Assembly: GCA_024280945.1 (NCBI GenBank) | Contig: JAMXLO010000138.1 | Span: 1-58,755, forward strand | Direction of reading: 5' to 3' | Origin: Acetobacteraceae bacterium | GTDB taxonomy: Bacteria > Pseudomonadota > Alphaproteobacteria > Acetobacterales > Acetobacteraceae | DNA length: 58,755 nt | In this document: in pieces, positions 31,491 through 41,166 of the stretch | Layout: each line of letters begins with the position of its first letter | Position numbering within the stretch: the first letter of the stretch is position 1 | Program-made: the position numbers and the translations under genes | Notes under the pieces: generated by a model | What the model was told of the DNA's origin: nothing | Database searches by the model: none | The model's input: the letters and a program-made list of their open reading frames with translations, nothing else

Positions 31491-34217
31491 GTGTCGGATA
31501 CTCACAGTGCCGAACGAGCAAAGACCAGCGAGAACCTTCGTCTGGACGAAGCGCGCGACAAGGGTGTGCCGTGGCGGCTGTGGGGACCCTATCTCAGTGA
31601 ACGCCAGTGGGGCACCGTGCGTGAGGATTACAGCGAAAATGGCGACGCGTGGAACTACTTCACCCATGACCAGGCCCGGTCGCGCGCCTACCATTGGGGA
31701 GAGGACGGAATCGCCGGACTGAGCGACGAGCGCCAGCGGCTCTGCTTTTCCGTCGCGTTGTGGAACGGTCAGGACCCAATCCTGAAGGAACGGTTGTTTG
31801 GCCTCACCAACAGCGAAGGCAATCACGGCGAGGACGCGAAGGAATACTATTTCTATTTGGACAACACCCCGACCCATTCGTACATGAAGTGTCTGTACAA
31901 GTATCCGCAGCGCCCGTACCCCTATGCAGATATCATCGAAACCAACCGCCGACGCAGCCGCAATGAGCAGGAATATGAATTGCTCGACACCGGCGTCTTT
32001 AGTGAGAACCGGTATTTCGACGTGTTCGTCGAGTACGCCAAGGCCACTCCCCGCGATATCCTGATCAAGATCAGCATATGCAATCGCGGGCCAGACCGAT
32101 GCGCCCTGACCGTCCTCCCCACCTTGTTGTTCCGCAACACTTGGACGTGGTGGCCGGATCCTCCGAAGCCGACATTGCGAGCCGAGGTGGGCGGGGTTTG
32201 CGCGATCGCCGCGTCGCATGCCGAGCTTGGGGACTACACGTTATACTGCGAAGGCGACCCGCGGCTCCTGTTCACCGAGAACGAGACCAATAACCAGCGC
32301 CTTTTCGGCAAGCCAAGCTGCACACCCTATGTGAAGGATGCGATCAACGACTACGTGGTGGCCGGCAGACGGGAGGTCGTCAATCCCGCCAACACGGGAA
32401 CGAAGGCCGCCGCACAGTATCGGGTGGATATCGGCGCCGGTGCAGTCTCTGTTATCCGCCTGCGACTCTGTGATAGCCCATCAAGCTCTCCTTTTGGACC
32501 CGGGTTCGAGTCGATTTTTGCAGAGCGCCAACGCGAGGCCGATGCGTTCTACGGTACGATCTGCCCTGCACGGTTAAGCGACGATGCGGCGAATGTTATG
32601 CGACAGGCATTGGCTGGCATGCTGTGGAGCAAGCAGCATTTCTTCCTGGACGCCGACAAGTGGCTTGAGGAACATGGTGCCGATCCGATGCGTCCGTCGG
32701 CTCGCGACGTCCGCAATCGCGGCTGGGCACATTTGATCGCCGACCATGTGATCTCAATGCCTGACAAGTGGGAATATCCCTGGTTCGCCGCCTGGGACCT
32801 TGCGTTTCACACACTCCCCTTGTCGAGCGTCGATATCGACTTCGCCAAGCAGCAGCTGGATCTGCTGCTCGATCAACTGTACCTGCACCCGGCCGGCCAG
32901 ATCCCGGCCTATGAGTGGAACTTCAGCGACGTCAACCCGCCAGTCCAGGCGTGGGCCACGATCTTCCTGTTCCGAATGGAACAGGCGCTCAGGGGAAGGA
33001 CTGATCTTGCCTTCCTCAAGCGGGTCTTCGGCAAGCTAACAGCGAACTTCGGCTGGTGGGTGAACCGCAAGGACCGCTTCGGCAAGGGTCTGTTCGAGGG
33101 CGGCTTTCTTGGCCTCGACAATATCGGCGTGTTCGATCGCAGCGCTCCATTGCCGACGGGGGGTCATCTGGAGCAAGCGGACGGTACTGCCTGGGTCGCT
33201 CTGTTCTGCCAGAACATGCTGGAGATCGCCTATGAGCTGTCGGCGAACGATCCCACCTATGAAGACCTGGCGACGAACTACGGGATACAGTTCCTGATGA
33301 TCGCCCATGCCATGAACCATGTCGGTCCGGATGGGATGTGGGACGAGGAAGACGGGTTCTACTATGATGTCCTGCGACTGCCGGACGGAAGCGCCACGCG
33401 GCTGAAGGTCCGTTCGATGGTCGGTCTGTTGCCGCTGTGTGCGGCAACCGTGGTGGAAAAGCGACAGCGCCAGCAGGCGCCCAAACTGGTAAAGACGATG
33501 TGGGCCCGTGTGCAACGTATGCCGGAACTGTTGGAGTCGATCCATGCGACGGGCCCAGGCCATTTCGGCGTCGCGGAACGCGGCATCATCGCACTGGTCA
33601 GCGAGCAACGTCTGCGCCGGATCTTGACACGCATGCTGGATGAGAACGAGTTCCTGAGCCCGCACGGCATTCGTTCGCTCTCGCGTTATCATGCGGACCA
33701 CCCGTATGAGTTCATCGCGGACGGTCAGGTGTATCGGGTCGGCTATCTTCCCGCTGAGTCCGATACCGGCATGTTCGGCGGCAACTCGAACTGGCGAGGC
33801 CCCGTCTGGATGCCGGTGAACGCGCTGATCATCCGCGCCCTGATGCACTACTACGCTTACTATGGCGATAACTTTAAGATCGAATGCCCCACGGGTTCGG
33901 GCAGGTTGATGAATCTGTTCGAGGTTGCCCGGGACATCGCCAACCGCCTGGTCAGCATCTTTCTACGCGGCGAAGATGGCCGTCGTCCGGTCTATGGCGG
34001 GACCGAGGTTTTCCAGCGCGATCCCTATTGGCGCGATCACCTGCTGTTCTACGAGTACTTCCATGGCGACAACGGCGCCGGCATCGGCGCGAGTCACCAA
34101 ACGGGATGGACAGGGGGCGTGGCGACCCTGATCGACATTTTCGGGAAGCTGGATGCGGAGACTTATCTCACCGGCGGCAGCATGGCGACATTTGGCGGCG
34201 ACCGAGGGAAAGCGTAG
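31491..34217 (+). CDS. GH63/MGH1-like glycoside hydrolase
   Basis: A 908-aa soluble enzyme predicted as an (alpha/alpha)6-barrel glycosidase. Segments such as WGPYLSERQWGTVREDYS near residue 25, NDVNP-like FSDVNPPVQAW near 480, FEGGFLGLDNIGVFDRS near 530 and EQADGTAW resemble the GH63 family (processing glucosidase, mannosyl- and glucosylglycerate hydrolase). No signal peptide is present. GTG 31491 with GGAGGA 4 nt upstream is preferred to GTG 31467. It follows the kdp operon by 111 bp. A role in turning over a compatible-solute glycoside would fit the neighbouring K+/osmotic genes, but that is inference. Confidence 0.8.
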   Translation: MSDTHSAERAKTSENLRLDEARDKGVPWRLWGPYLSERQWGTVREDYSENGDAWNYFTHDQARSRAYHWGEDGIAGLSDERQRLCFSVALWNGQDPILKERLFGLTNSEGNHGEDAKEYYFYLDNTPTHSYMKCLYKYPQRPYPYADIIETNRRRSRNEQEYELLDTGVFSENRYFDVFVEYAKATPRDILIKISICNRGPDRCALTVLPTLLFRNTWTWWPDPPKPTLRAEVGGVCAIAASHAELGDYTLYCEGDPRLLFTENETNNQRLFGKPSCTPYVKDAINDYVVAGRREVVNPANTGTKAAAQYRVDIGAGAVSVIRLRLCDSPSSSPFGPGFESIFAERQREADAFYGTICPARLSDDAANVMRQALAGMLWSKQHFFLDADKWLEEHGADPMRPSARDVRNRGWAHLIADHVISMPDKWEYPWFAAWDLAFHTLPLSSVDIDFAKQQLDLLLDQLYLHPAGQIPAYEWNFSDVNPPVQAWATIFLFRMEQALRGRTDLAFLKRVFGKLTANFGWWVNRKDRFGKGLFEGGFLGLDNIGVFDRSAPLPTGGHLEQADGTAWVALFCQNMLEIAYELSANDPTYEDLATNYGIQFLMIAHAMNHVGPDGMWDEEDGFYYDVLRLPDGSATRLKVRSMVGLLPLCAATVVEKRQRQQAPKLVKTMWARVQRMPELLESIHATGPGHFGVAERGIIALVSEQRLRRILTRMLDENEFLSPHGIRSLSRYHADHPYEFIADGQVYRVGYLPAESDTGMFGGNSNWRGPVWMPVNALIIRALMHYYAYYGDNFKIECPTGSGRLMNLFEVARDIANRLVSIFLRGEDGRRPVYGGTEVFQRDPYWRDHLLFYEYFHGDNGAGIGASHQTGWTGGVATLIDIFGKLDAETYLTGGSMATFGGDRGKA

Positions 34218-34245
34218 GAAGAAGGCGAGCCTGGAGAGTCCTGTC

Positions 34246-35322
34246 ATGACCGAAAAGCTGCCATTGGCTGGCCGCGCCGCCTGGTACGGAAAGGAGCTGG
34301 ATGTTTCCAGTGCCTGGATCCGTACCCTTGATGACTCTCAGCGCGCTGAGATCGACGCCGCGCTTGCGCGGGTGAAGCGTGACGGCTTCGCACCATACGC
34401 CTTTGGCCGCGACGATTTTCCGCTTGCATCTACTGCTAGGCTGCTGGCGGACATCAGCGACGAACTGGAAAACGGTCTCGGCGCCGTCCGACTGCGCGGC
34501 CTGCCTGTCGAGCGATACTCCGACGACGACGTCCGGCAGATCTTCTGGGGCCTGGGCCGATATCTCGGCACCGCTCTCTACCAGAACGCCCGCGGCGAGA
34601 TCATGGGTGAGGTGCGTGACGAAACGAAGCTGACGGAGAAGACGTACGTGGAGGCCGCGCCGGGCAGCATCGTGTCTTCGCGTGCGCGTGCGCGTTCCAC
34701 TGGTCCGCTGCGCTGGCATACCGACCGCTGCGACGTGATCGCGTTGCTGTGCGTGCGCAACGCCAAGGCTGGCGGCGTCAGCAAGCTGACCAGCATCGTG
34801 ACGATCTATAACGAGATCCTGCGCCGGCGGCCCGATCTGCTGGAACTTCTATGCCAGGATTACTGGCGTGCGCGACCCGCTGACGAAGACGGCATTGCCA
34901 TAACACGCGCCTTTGCGCTGCCCGTGTTCGGTGTGCAGGACGGCAAGCTGACCTGCCAGTATTCGCGCACCTATGTCGAGCAGGCGCAGGAGTTCGCCGA
35001 GGTGCCTCGATTGACCTCGGCTCAGAATGAGGCGCTCGATCTGCTGGCGGAGGTCGCAGAGGAGACCTGCATCTACGCGCCGTTCGTGCCTGGCGACATC
35101 CAGTTGTTGAATAATCACGTCATCTTCCATGGCCGCACGGCATATGAGGACGACACTGCGAGTCAGCAGGAACGGCTGTTGTTCCGCCTCTGGCTGTCGA
35201 CGCCCAACAGCCGGCGACTGCCGCGGGGGTTTGAAGTGCTATGGGGCAGTACCGAATCCGGAGCGATCCGCGGCGGTGTCGTACAGCCTGACACGGCCCA
35301 GCGCGTAGCGGTGGCCGCCTGA
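34246..35322 (+). CDS. TauD/TfdA-family Fe(II)/2-oxoglutarate dioxygenase (paralogue 2)
   Basis: A 358-aa oxygenase paralogous to that at 12812. The triad is seen as HTDRCD (His and Asp, about 158-160) and a distal His in HVIFHGRTAYED, with the 2-oxoglutarate Arg in RLLFRLWL. The N-terminal half has GLGAVRLRGLPVERY. The substrate is unknown. ATG 34246 has GGAGAG 8 nt upstream. It lies 28 bp after the glycosidase gene and 14 bp before the LysR-type regulator, so it may be co-transcribed with either. Confidence 0.88.
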   Translation: MTEKLPLAGRAAWYGKELDVSSAWIRTLDDSQRAEIDAALARVKRDGFAPYAFGRDDFPLASTARLLADISDELENGLGAVRLRGLPVERYSDDDVRQIFWGLGRYLGTALYQNARGEIMGEVRDETKLTEKTYVEAAPGSIVSSRARARSTGPLRWHTDRCDVIALLCVRNAKAGGVSKLTSIVTIYNEILRRRPDLLELLCQDYWRARPADEDGIAITRAFALPVFGVQDGKLTCQYSRTYVEQAQEFAEVPRLTSAQNEALDLLAEVAEETCIYAPFVPGDIQLLNNHVIFHGRTAYEDDTASQQERLLFRLWLSTPNSRRLPRGFEVLWGSTESGAIRGGVVQPDTAQRVAVAA

Positions 35323-35336
35323 TCGACAAACTGGAA

Positions 35337-36218
35337 ATGCTGCTCGCGCTTGCGCGTGAGCAGCATTTTGGCCGCGCCGCCGATGCCTGCGGCATCACGC
35401 AGCCAACATTGTCCGCCGGTCTGAAGCAGCTCGAAGAAAACTTCGGTGTGCTGCTGGTGAACCGCCAGTCGCGGTTCATCGGCTTTACTCCGGAAGGCCA
35501 GCGCGTACTCGACTGGGCGCGCCGCATTGTCGGCGATGCGCGCGCGATGCACGACGAGATCAACGCCCTGAAGCGCGGTCTGGCCGGCCATCTTCGACTG
35601 GCGGCGGTGCCCACCGCGTTGCCGATCGTCGCCGAACTGACCACACCGCTGCGCGAACGCCATCCCGACGTCGTATTTACCGTGATGTCGCGCAATTCGA
35701 TCGACGTGCTCACGCAACTTGAAAACCTCGAGGTCGATGCCGGCCTGACTTACGTCGACAACGAGCCACTCGGCCGCGTGCGATTCGTCCGGCTGTATCA
35801 CGAGCGCTATCACCTGCTGATCTCGGCTGAGGCGCCGTTGGGGCGCCGCAAGGAAGTGAGCTGGGTGGAGGTCGGCGAGGTCCCGTTATGCCTGCTGACC
35901 CCCGATATGCAGAACCGCCGGATCATCGATCACCGGCTGCGCGCCGGCGGTATCGAGCCGGCTCCGACCCTGCAATCCAATTCGATGATCGTGTTGTTCT
36001 CGCATGTGCGCACCGGGCGCTGGGCCAGCGTGATGCCGGCTGTGCTGGCCCAGACGATGGGATTGGGAGAACCGATTCGCTCCGTGCCGATCCGCGACGA
36101 CGATCCACCGACGATCGGTCTCGTCTACCCGCAGCGCGAGCCGCTGACTCCGCTGACCGCGGCACTGGTCACCGAAGCGCACCGATTGGGCCAGACCTGG
36201 GCCTCCGAGCAACGATAG
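35337..36218 (+). CDS. fdsR: LysR-family regulator of the formate dehydrogenase operon (FdsR-like)
   Basis: A 293-aa LysR-type regulator: winged HTH (about 1-60, with GRAADACGITQPTLSAGLKQLEE) and an effector-binding domain (about 85-290). It sits directly upstream of the fds operon, as FdsR does in other proteobacteria. Related FdsR proteins begin IDKLEMLLALAREQHFGRAA. Here IDKLE lies upstream of ATG 35337 and is opened by a CTG at 35319 overlapping the preceding stop, so the true start may be that non-ATG codon. A palindrome ATAG-N7-CTAT overlaps its stop and is the likely binding site. Confidence 0.87.
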   Translation: MLLALAREQHFGRAADACGITQPTLSAGLKQLEENFGVLLVNRQSRFIGFTPEGQRVLDWARRIVGDARAMHDEINALKRGLAGHLRLAAVPTALPIVAELTTPLRERHPDVVFTVMSRNSIDVLTQLENLEVDAGLTYVDNEPLGRVRFVRLYHERYHLLISAEAPLGRRKEVSWVEVGEVPLCLLTPDMQNRRIIDHRLRAGGIEPAPTLQSNSMIVLFSHVRTGRWASVMPAVLAQTMGLGEPIRSVPIRDDDPPTIGLVYPQREPLTPLTAALVTEAHRLGQTWASEQR

Positions 36219-36230
36219 AAGTTTTCTATC
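36214..36230 (+). promoter_or_regulatory. Probable FdsR operator, ATAG-N7-CTAT
   Basis: A perfect inverted repeat GATAGAA-GTT-TTCTATC overlapping the fdsR stop codon and about 90 bp upstream of fdsG. It contains the LysR box T-N11-A and the ATAG-N7-CTAT motif of OxyR-type regulators, a good match to the LysR protein next to it. Confidence 0.6.
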
Positions 36231-36321
36231 AGGGGTTCGGCCTCGCTTTCTTGCATTTCCGGGCACGCGGCCAATTATTGTGTGGACAAAGCCGCATTAC
36301 TTGCCGGGAGGAGTGCCTGCG

Positions 36322-36792
36322 GTGGCCACCTATGAGGCCTGGAGCGAGGCGCGCGGTGCCGAGATCATCGCGGCCCACGCCGATCAGCAAGGAGCAACCC
36401 TACCGATCCTGCACGCGTTGCAGGACATGTTCGGCTGCGTCCCCGCGCAGGCGGTGCCGATGATTGCCCGTGCGCTGAACCTGACGCGCGCGGAGGTGCA
36501 CGGAATCGTCAGCTTCTATCATGATTTTCGTTCCGAGCCGCCCGGCCGGCATGTGCTGCGGTTGTGTCGCGCCGAGGCGTGTCAATCCCTGGGCGCTGAT
36601 GCAGTGGCGGCCCACGTGCGCCGTCGTTTGGGTGTGGACTGGCACGGCACCACGGCAGACGGCGCGGTGACCCTGGAGCCGGTGTTCTGCTTCGGGCTTT
36701 GCGCTGTCGGGCCGGCGGCAATGCTGGATGGTGCCCCGCTGGCACGCATGGACGACGCGAAACTAGATACGCTGCTGGAGCGGGCGCGATGA
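36322..36792 (+). CDS. fdsG: NAD-dependent formate dehydrogenase, FdsG (gamma) subunit
   Basis: A 156-aa NuoE-like electron-transfer subunit with one [2Fe-2S] cluster. The ligand Cys residues are in LCRAEACQ (about 84-91) and CFGLC (about 124-128), fitting the C-x4-C...C-x3-C pattern. GTG 36322 is chosen: GGGAGGAG lies about 9 nt upstream; an earlier GTG at 36313 touches the ribosome site. It is the first gene of the soluble NAD-linked formate dehydrogenase operon, passing electrons from FdsA to FdsB. The stop overlaps fdsB (ATGA). Confidence 0.92.
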   Translation: MATYEAWSEARGAEIIAAHADQQGATLPILHALQDMFGCVPAQAVPMIARALNLTRAEVHGIVSFYHDFRSEPPGRHVLRLCRAEACQSLGADAVAAHVRRRLGVDWHGTTADGAVTLEPVFCFGLCAVGPAAMLDGAPLARMDDAKLDTLLERAR

Positions 36793-38306
36793 GCACGCGG
36801 GTCTACGTGCCACGTGACGCTGCCGCTCTGGCGCTCGGCGCCGATGCCGTTGCGTCGCTGCTGAGCCAGTCGGGCGATGTCGAGATGGTGCGGACCGGCT
36901 CGCGTGGGCTGTTCTGGCTAGAGCCGATGGTCGAGGTGGCGACCCCGGAGGGTCGCATCGCCTATGGTCCGGTGACCGTGGCTGACATCTCGGGCCTGCT
37001 GGATGCGGGCACGCTGAGCGGTGGAGCGCACCCGCTGCGGCTGGGCAGACCTGAGGACCTGCCGTTTCTGGCGAAGCAGACGCGATTGACATTTGCGCGC
37101 TGCGGTATCGTCGATCCACTGTCGCTGGATGATTATCGCGCGCATGGCGGTCTCAAGGGCTTGGCGCGCGCCAGGGAGATCGGCCCTGCAGCCACCATCG
37201 AAGTGGTAACGCAATCGGGGCTGCGCGGGCGTGGCGGCGCCGGATTCCCGACAGGCATCAAATGGAAGTCGGCCGCCGACGCAGCCGGCGAACGCAAATA
37301 CATCGTCTGCAATGCCGACGAGGGCGATTCCGGCACCTATGCCGATCGCATGCTGATGGAAGGCGATCCGTTCGTACTGATTGAAGGCATGGCGATCGCC
37401 GGGTTCGCGGTCGGTGCCACTAAGGGATACGTCTATACGCGGTCAGAGTACCCGCACGCGATCGCCACATTCAATGCGGCGCTCGACATCGCGCGGCGCG
37501 AAGGCGTACTCGCCGAAGGCTTCGATATCGAGCAGCGAGTCGGGGCCGGTGCCTATATCTGCGGTGAAGAGACTTCGCTGCTCGACAGCCTGGAAGGCAA
37601 GCGCGGCCAGGTGCGCGCCAAGCCGCCGTTGCCGGTCCACAAGGGTCTGTTCGGCGCGCCGACCGTGATCAACAACCTGGTGTCGCTGGCCAGCGTGCCT
37701 GTGATCCTGGACAAGGGCGCTGAGTTCTACCGCGACATCGGCATGGGTCGTTCGCGCGGGACCATGCCGATCCAGCTTGCCGGCAACCTGAAATATGCTG
37801 GCCTGTTCGAATGCGGCTTCGGCATTACACTGGGCGAGCTGGTGAACGATATCGGCGGAGGAACGCGAACCGGCCGTCCAGTGCGCGCGGTGCAGGTTGG
37901 CGGCCCCTTGGGCGCCTATTTTCCGCCCGCGCTGTTCGACACGCCCTTCGACTATGAGGCGTTTGCCGCCAAGGATGGATTGATCGGGCACGGCGGCGTG
38001 GTCGTGTTCGACGACACCGTCGACATGGCCAGGCAGGCTCGATTTGCGATGGAGTTCTGTGCTGCGGAATCGTGCGGCAAGTGCACGCCGTGCCGGATCG
38101 GTTCGGTGCGCGGTATGGAGGTCATTGATCGCATCGTTGCCGGCGACAAGCTTGAGGCCAACCTCGAGTTGTTGCGCGACCTCTGCCACACGATGAAGTT
38201 CGGTTCGCTGTGCGCGCTGGGCGGGTTCATCCCGTATCCCGTGATGAGCGCGCTCGAGCACTGGCCGGAGGACTTTCGCACAATGCGCCGCGAAGCGGCG
38301 GAATGA
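36789..38306 (+). CDS. fdsB: NAD-dependent formate dehydrogenase, FdsB (beta) subunit
   Basis: A 505-aa flavoprotein, the NADH-forming subunit. The N-terminal thioredoxin-like part (about 1-100) is followed by a NuoF-like core: GLRGRGGAGFPTGIKW (NAD/FMN loop, about 146-161), CNADEGDSGTY, GAGAYICGEETSLL, and the [4Fe-4S] ligands ESCGKCTPCRIG plus a final LCALGG Cys near 480. It accepts electrons from formate via FdsA/FdsG and reduces NAD+. Its ATG overlaps the fdsG stop; fdsA starts 19 bp after its stop. Confidence 0.95.
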   Translation: MSTRVYVPRDAAALALGADAVASLLSQSGDVEMVRTGSRGLFWLEPMVEVATPEGRIAYGPVTVADISGLLDAGTLSGGAHPLRLGRPEDLPFLAKQTRLTFARCGIVDPLSLDDYRAHGGLKGLARAREIGPAATIEVVTQSGLRGRGGAGFPTGIKWKSAADAAGERKYIVCNADEGDSGTYADRMLMEGDPFVLIEGMAIAGFAVGATKGYVYTRSEYPHAIATFNAALDIARREGVLAEGFDIEQRVGAGAYICGEETSLLDSLEGKRGQVRAKPPLPVHKGLFGAPTVINNLVSLASVPVILDKGAEFYRDIGMGRSRGTMPIQLAGNLKYAGLFECGFGITLGELVNDIGGGTRTGRPVRAVQVGGPLGAYFPPALFDTPFDYEAFAAKDGLIGHGGVVVFDDTVDMARQARFAMEFCAAESCGKCTPCRIGSVRGMEVIDRIVAGDKLEANLELLRDLCHTMKFGSLCALGGFIPYPVMSALEHWPEDFRTMRREAAE

Positions 38307-38325
38307 CAGTTTTGATGAGGCACCC

Positions 38326-41166
38326 ATGCCCCTGATGCAGGAAATCGACTACGGCACCCCCGCCAGCACGGCGAAAGAGCAGGTCACCCTCACGATCGAT
38401 GGACGGCAGGTGACAGTGCCGGCTGGGACCTCGATCATGCGCGCGGCGATGGAAGCCGGTATCCGTATTCCGAAGCTTTGCGCCACCGACATGCTCGACA
38501 GTTTTGGCAGCTGCCGCGTCTGCCTCGTTGAGATCGCGGGCCGCGCCGGGACGCCGGCCTCATGTACCACGCCCGTGGCGCAGGACATGCAGGTCTCCAC
38601 CACGTCAGAGCGCGTCCGCCAGGTGCGGCGCGGCGTCATGGAGCTGTACCTCTCCGATCATCCGCTGGACGGTTTCACCGCGCCCACCGCTGGCAACAGC
38701 GAGTTCCAGGAGATGGCCGGGCTGATCGGTGTGCGCGAGGTGCGCTATGGCCAGAACGGCGCCAACCATTTGCACACCCCGGTCGATGCTTCGAATCCGT
38801 ATTTCCAGTTCGATCCGGCACGGTGCATCGTGTGCTCGCGCTGCGTGCGCGCCTGCGAAGAAGTGCAGGGCACCTTCGCGCTGACGGTCCAAGGGCGCGG
38901 TTTCGCCTCGAAGATTGCCGCCGGCATGGATGAACCATTCCTGCAATCGGAGTGCGTCTCGTGCGGTGCTTGCGTGCAGGCCTGTCCCACCGGGTCGCTG
39001 GTCGAGAAGACAGTGGTCGAGTTCGGTCAGCCCGAGCACTCCGTCGTGACCACCTGCGCGTATTGCGGCGTCGGCTGCAATTTCAAGGCCGAAATGCAGG
39101 GCGACACCGTGGTCCGCATGGTGCCGTGGAAGGACGGCAAGGCCAATCACGGCCATTCCTGTGTCAAGGGACGCTTCGCCTGGGGCTACGCCAACCACCG
39201 GGACCGCGTGCTGAAGCCGATGCTGCGCGACAAGATCACCGACCCTTGGCGCGAGGTATCCTGGGAAGAGGCGATCAGCCATGTCGCCACTCAGTTCAAG
39301 CGCATCCAGGCTGAGGCCGGAAAGGACGCCATCGGCGTCATCACCTCGTCGCGCTGCACCGATGAGGAGACCTATCTGGTGCAGAAGCTGGCGCGCCAGG
39401 TTTTCCGCAACAACAACACCGACACTTGCGCCCGTGTCTGCCATTCGCCCACCGGCTACGGGCTGCGCACCACCTTCGGGACCTCCGCCGGCACGCAGGA
39501 CTTCGACTCGGTCGATGACTCCGACGTCATCATGGTGATCGGCGCCAATCCGACCGACGGACATCCGGTATTCGCTTCGCGCATGAAAAAGCGACTGCGT
39601 GAAGGCGCGAAGCTTATCGTGGTCGATCCTCGCCGCATCGATCTGGTGCGTACGCCGCATGTTCAGGCCAGCTATCATCTGCCGCTGCGACCCGGCACAA
39701 ATGTTGCGGTGCTGACTTCGCTGGCGCATGTGATCGTCACCGAAGGTTTGGTGGACCAGGACTTCGTGCGCGAGCGCTGCGACAACGAGGTATTCGGAGA
39801 CTGGGCGGCATTCGTCGCCGAACCACGCAACAGTCCCGAGGAAGTTGAACGCGTCAGTGGCGTGCCGGCACAGATGATCCGCGACGCCGCGAGACTGTAC
39901 GCAAGCGCGCGCAATGGCGCGATCTACTACGGGCTCGGCGTGACCGAGCACAGCCAGGGCAGTACGGCTGTGATGGCGCTGGCGAACCTGGCAATGGTAA
40001 CCGGCAATATCGGCCGCCGCGGCGTCGGGGTGAACCCGCTGCGCGGCCAGAATAACGTGCAAGGAAGCTGCGACATGGGCAGCTTCCCGCATGAGCTGCC
40101 AGGGTATCGCCACATCTCCGATCCTGCCGTGCGCGCGATCTATGAGCAGGAATGGGGCATGACGTTGGATCCCGAGCCGGGTCTGCGCATCCCGAACATG
40201 ATTGACGCGGCGCTGGATGGCTCGTTCAGAGGAGTCTACATCCAGGGCGAGGACATCGTGCAGTCCGACCCCGACACGAAGCACATCACGGCCGGTCTCG
40301 CAGCGATGCAGTGCGTTGTGGTCCACGACCTGTTCCTGAACGAGACGGCGAACTACGCGCACGTGTTCCTGCCGGGTTCGACCTTCCTCGAGAAGGACGG
40401 CACGTTCATCAACGCCGAACGCCGCATCAACCTGGTGCGCAAGGTGATGCAGCCGCGCGCCGACATGGCGGACTGGGAGGTGACCCAGGCGATCGCGCAG
40501 GCGATGGGTGCGGACTGGAACTATACCCACCCATCGCAGATCATGGACGAAGTCGCCCGCACCACGCCGACCTTCGCCGGCGTATCGTTCGAGCGGCTGG
40601 AGCAGCAGGGCTCGATGCAATGGCCGGTCAACGACAAGGCGCCGGACGGCACACCGATCATGCACATCGACGGCTTCGTGCGTGGCAAGGGCAACTTCGT
40701 GATCACCGAATATGTGCCGACAGATGAAAAGGTCGGTCCACGCTTCCCGCTGCTGCTGACCACTGGCCGCATCCTGTCGCAGTACAATGTCGGTGCGCAG
40801 ACGCGGCGCACGGACAACGTCGTCTGGCACCACGAGGACGTGTTGGAGGTCCACCCGCACGACGCCGAGGAGCGCGGTGTGCGTGACGGTGACCTGGTGC
40901 GTCTGGTGTCACGCTCGGGCGAGACCACGTTGCGCGCCAAGATCACCGATCGCGTAGCGCCTGGGGTCGTCTACACGACATTCCACCATCCGGCGACGCA
41001 GGCGAATGTTGTTACCAGCGACTACTCAGACTGGGCGACCAACTGTCCGGAATACAAGGTGACGGCCGTGCAGGTGACACCGAGCAACGGGCCGAGTGAC
41101 TGGCAGGAAGAGTATCGCGAGCTGACCCGGCGCAGTCGGCGGATCGAAGCCGTGCCGGCGAAATGA
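38326..41166 (+). CDS. fdsA: NAD-dependent formate dehydrogenase, FdsA (alpha) Mo subunit
   Basis: A 946-aa molybdenum catalytic subunit. It has an N-terminal [2Fe-2S] domain (LCATDM...SCRVCLVEI, about 48-73), a His-rich-type [4Fe-4S] region, two ferredoxin clusters (CIVCSRCVRAC and CVSCGACVQACPTG), then the Mo-bisMGD domain with TCAYCGVGC and the active-site Cys372 in ARVCHSPTGYG. The catalytic residue is Cys, not selenocysteine. FdsA oxidises formate to CO2 and can act in reverse in related enzymes. It overlaps fdhD by 4 nt. No signal peptide is present, so the complex is cytoplasmic. Confidence 0.96.
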   Translation: MPLMQEIDYGTPASTAKEQVTLTIDGRQVTVPAGTSIMRAAMEAGIRIPKLCATDMLDSFGSCRVCLVEIAGRAGTPASCTTPVAQDMQVSTTSERVRQVRRGVMELYLSDHPLDGFTAPTAGNSEFQEMAGLIGVREVRYGQNGANHLHTPVDASNPYFQFDPARCIVCSRCVRACEEVQGTFALTVQGRGFASKIAAGMDEPFLQSECVSCGACVQACPTGSLVEKTVVEFGQPEHSVVTTCAYCGVGCNFKAEMQGDTVVRMVPWKDGKANHGHSCVKGRFAWGYANHRDRVLKPMLRDKITDPWREVSWEEAISHVATQFKRIQAEAGKDAIGVITSSRCTDEETYLVQKLARQVFRNNNTDTCARVCHSPTGYGLRTTFGTSAGTQDFDSVDDSDVIMVIGANPTDGHPVFASRMKKRLREGAKLIVVDPRRIDLVRTPHVQASYHLPLRPGTNVAVLTSLAHVIVTEGLVDQDFVRERCDNEVFGDWAAFVAEPRNSPEEVERVSGVPAQMIRDAARLYASARNGAIYYGLGVTEHSQGSTAVMALANLAMVTGNIGRRGVGVNPLRGQNNVQGSCDMGSFPHELPGYRHISDPAVRAIYEQEWGMTLDPEPGLRIPNMIDAALDGSFRGVYIQGEDIVQSDPDTKHITAGLAAMQCVVVHDLFLNETANYAHVFLPGSTFLEKDGTFINAERRINLVRKVMQPRADMADWEVTQAIAQAMGADWNYTHPSQIMDEVARTTPTFAGVSFERLEQQGSMQWPVNDKAPDGTPIMHIDGFVRGKGNFVITEYVPTDEKVGPRFPLLLTTGRILSQYNVGAQTRRTDNVVWHHEDVLEVHPHDAEERGVRDGDLVRLVSRSGETTLRAKITDRVAPGVVYTTFHHPATQANVVTSDYSDWATNCPEYKVTAVQVTPSNGPSDWQEEYRELTRRSRRIEAVPAK

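Noticed and set aside
34246-36218. TauD-like paralogue as part of the formate operon
   Set aside because: It is adjacent to the regulator but its family has no known link to formate; the palindrome and fds genes lie beyond the regulator, so I treat it as a separate unit.
38605-40860. Long minus-strand open frame opposite fdsA
   Set aside because: Antisense shadow of the formate dehydrogenase alpha subunit, with no domain and His/Arg/Val-biased composition.
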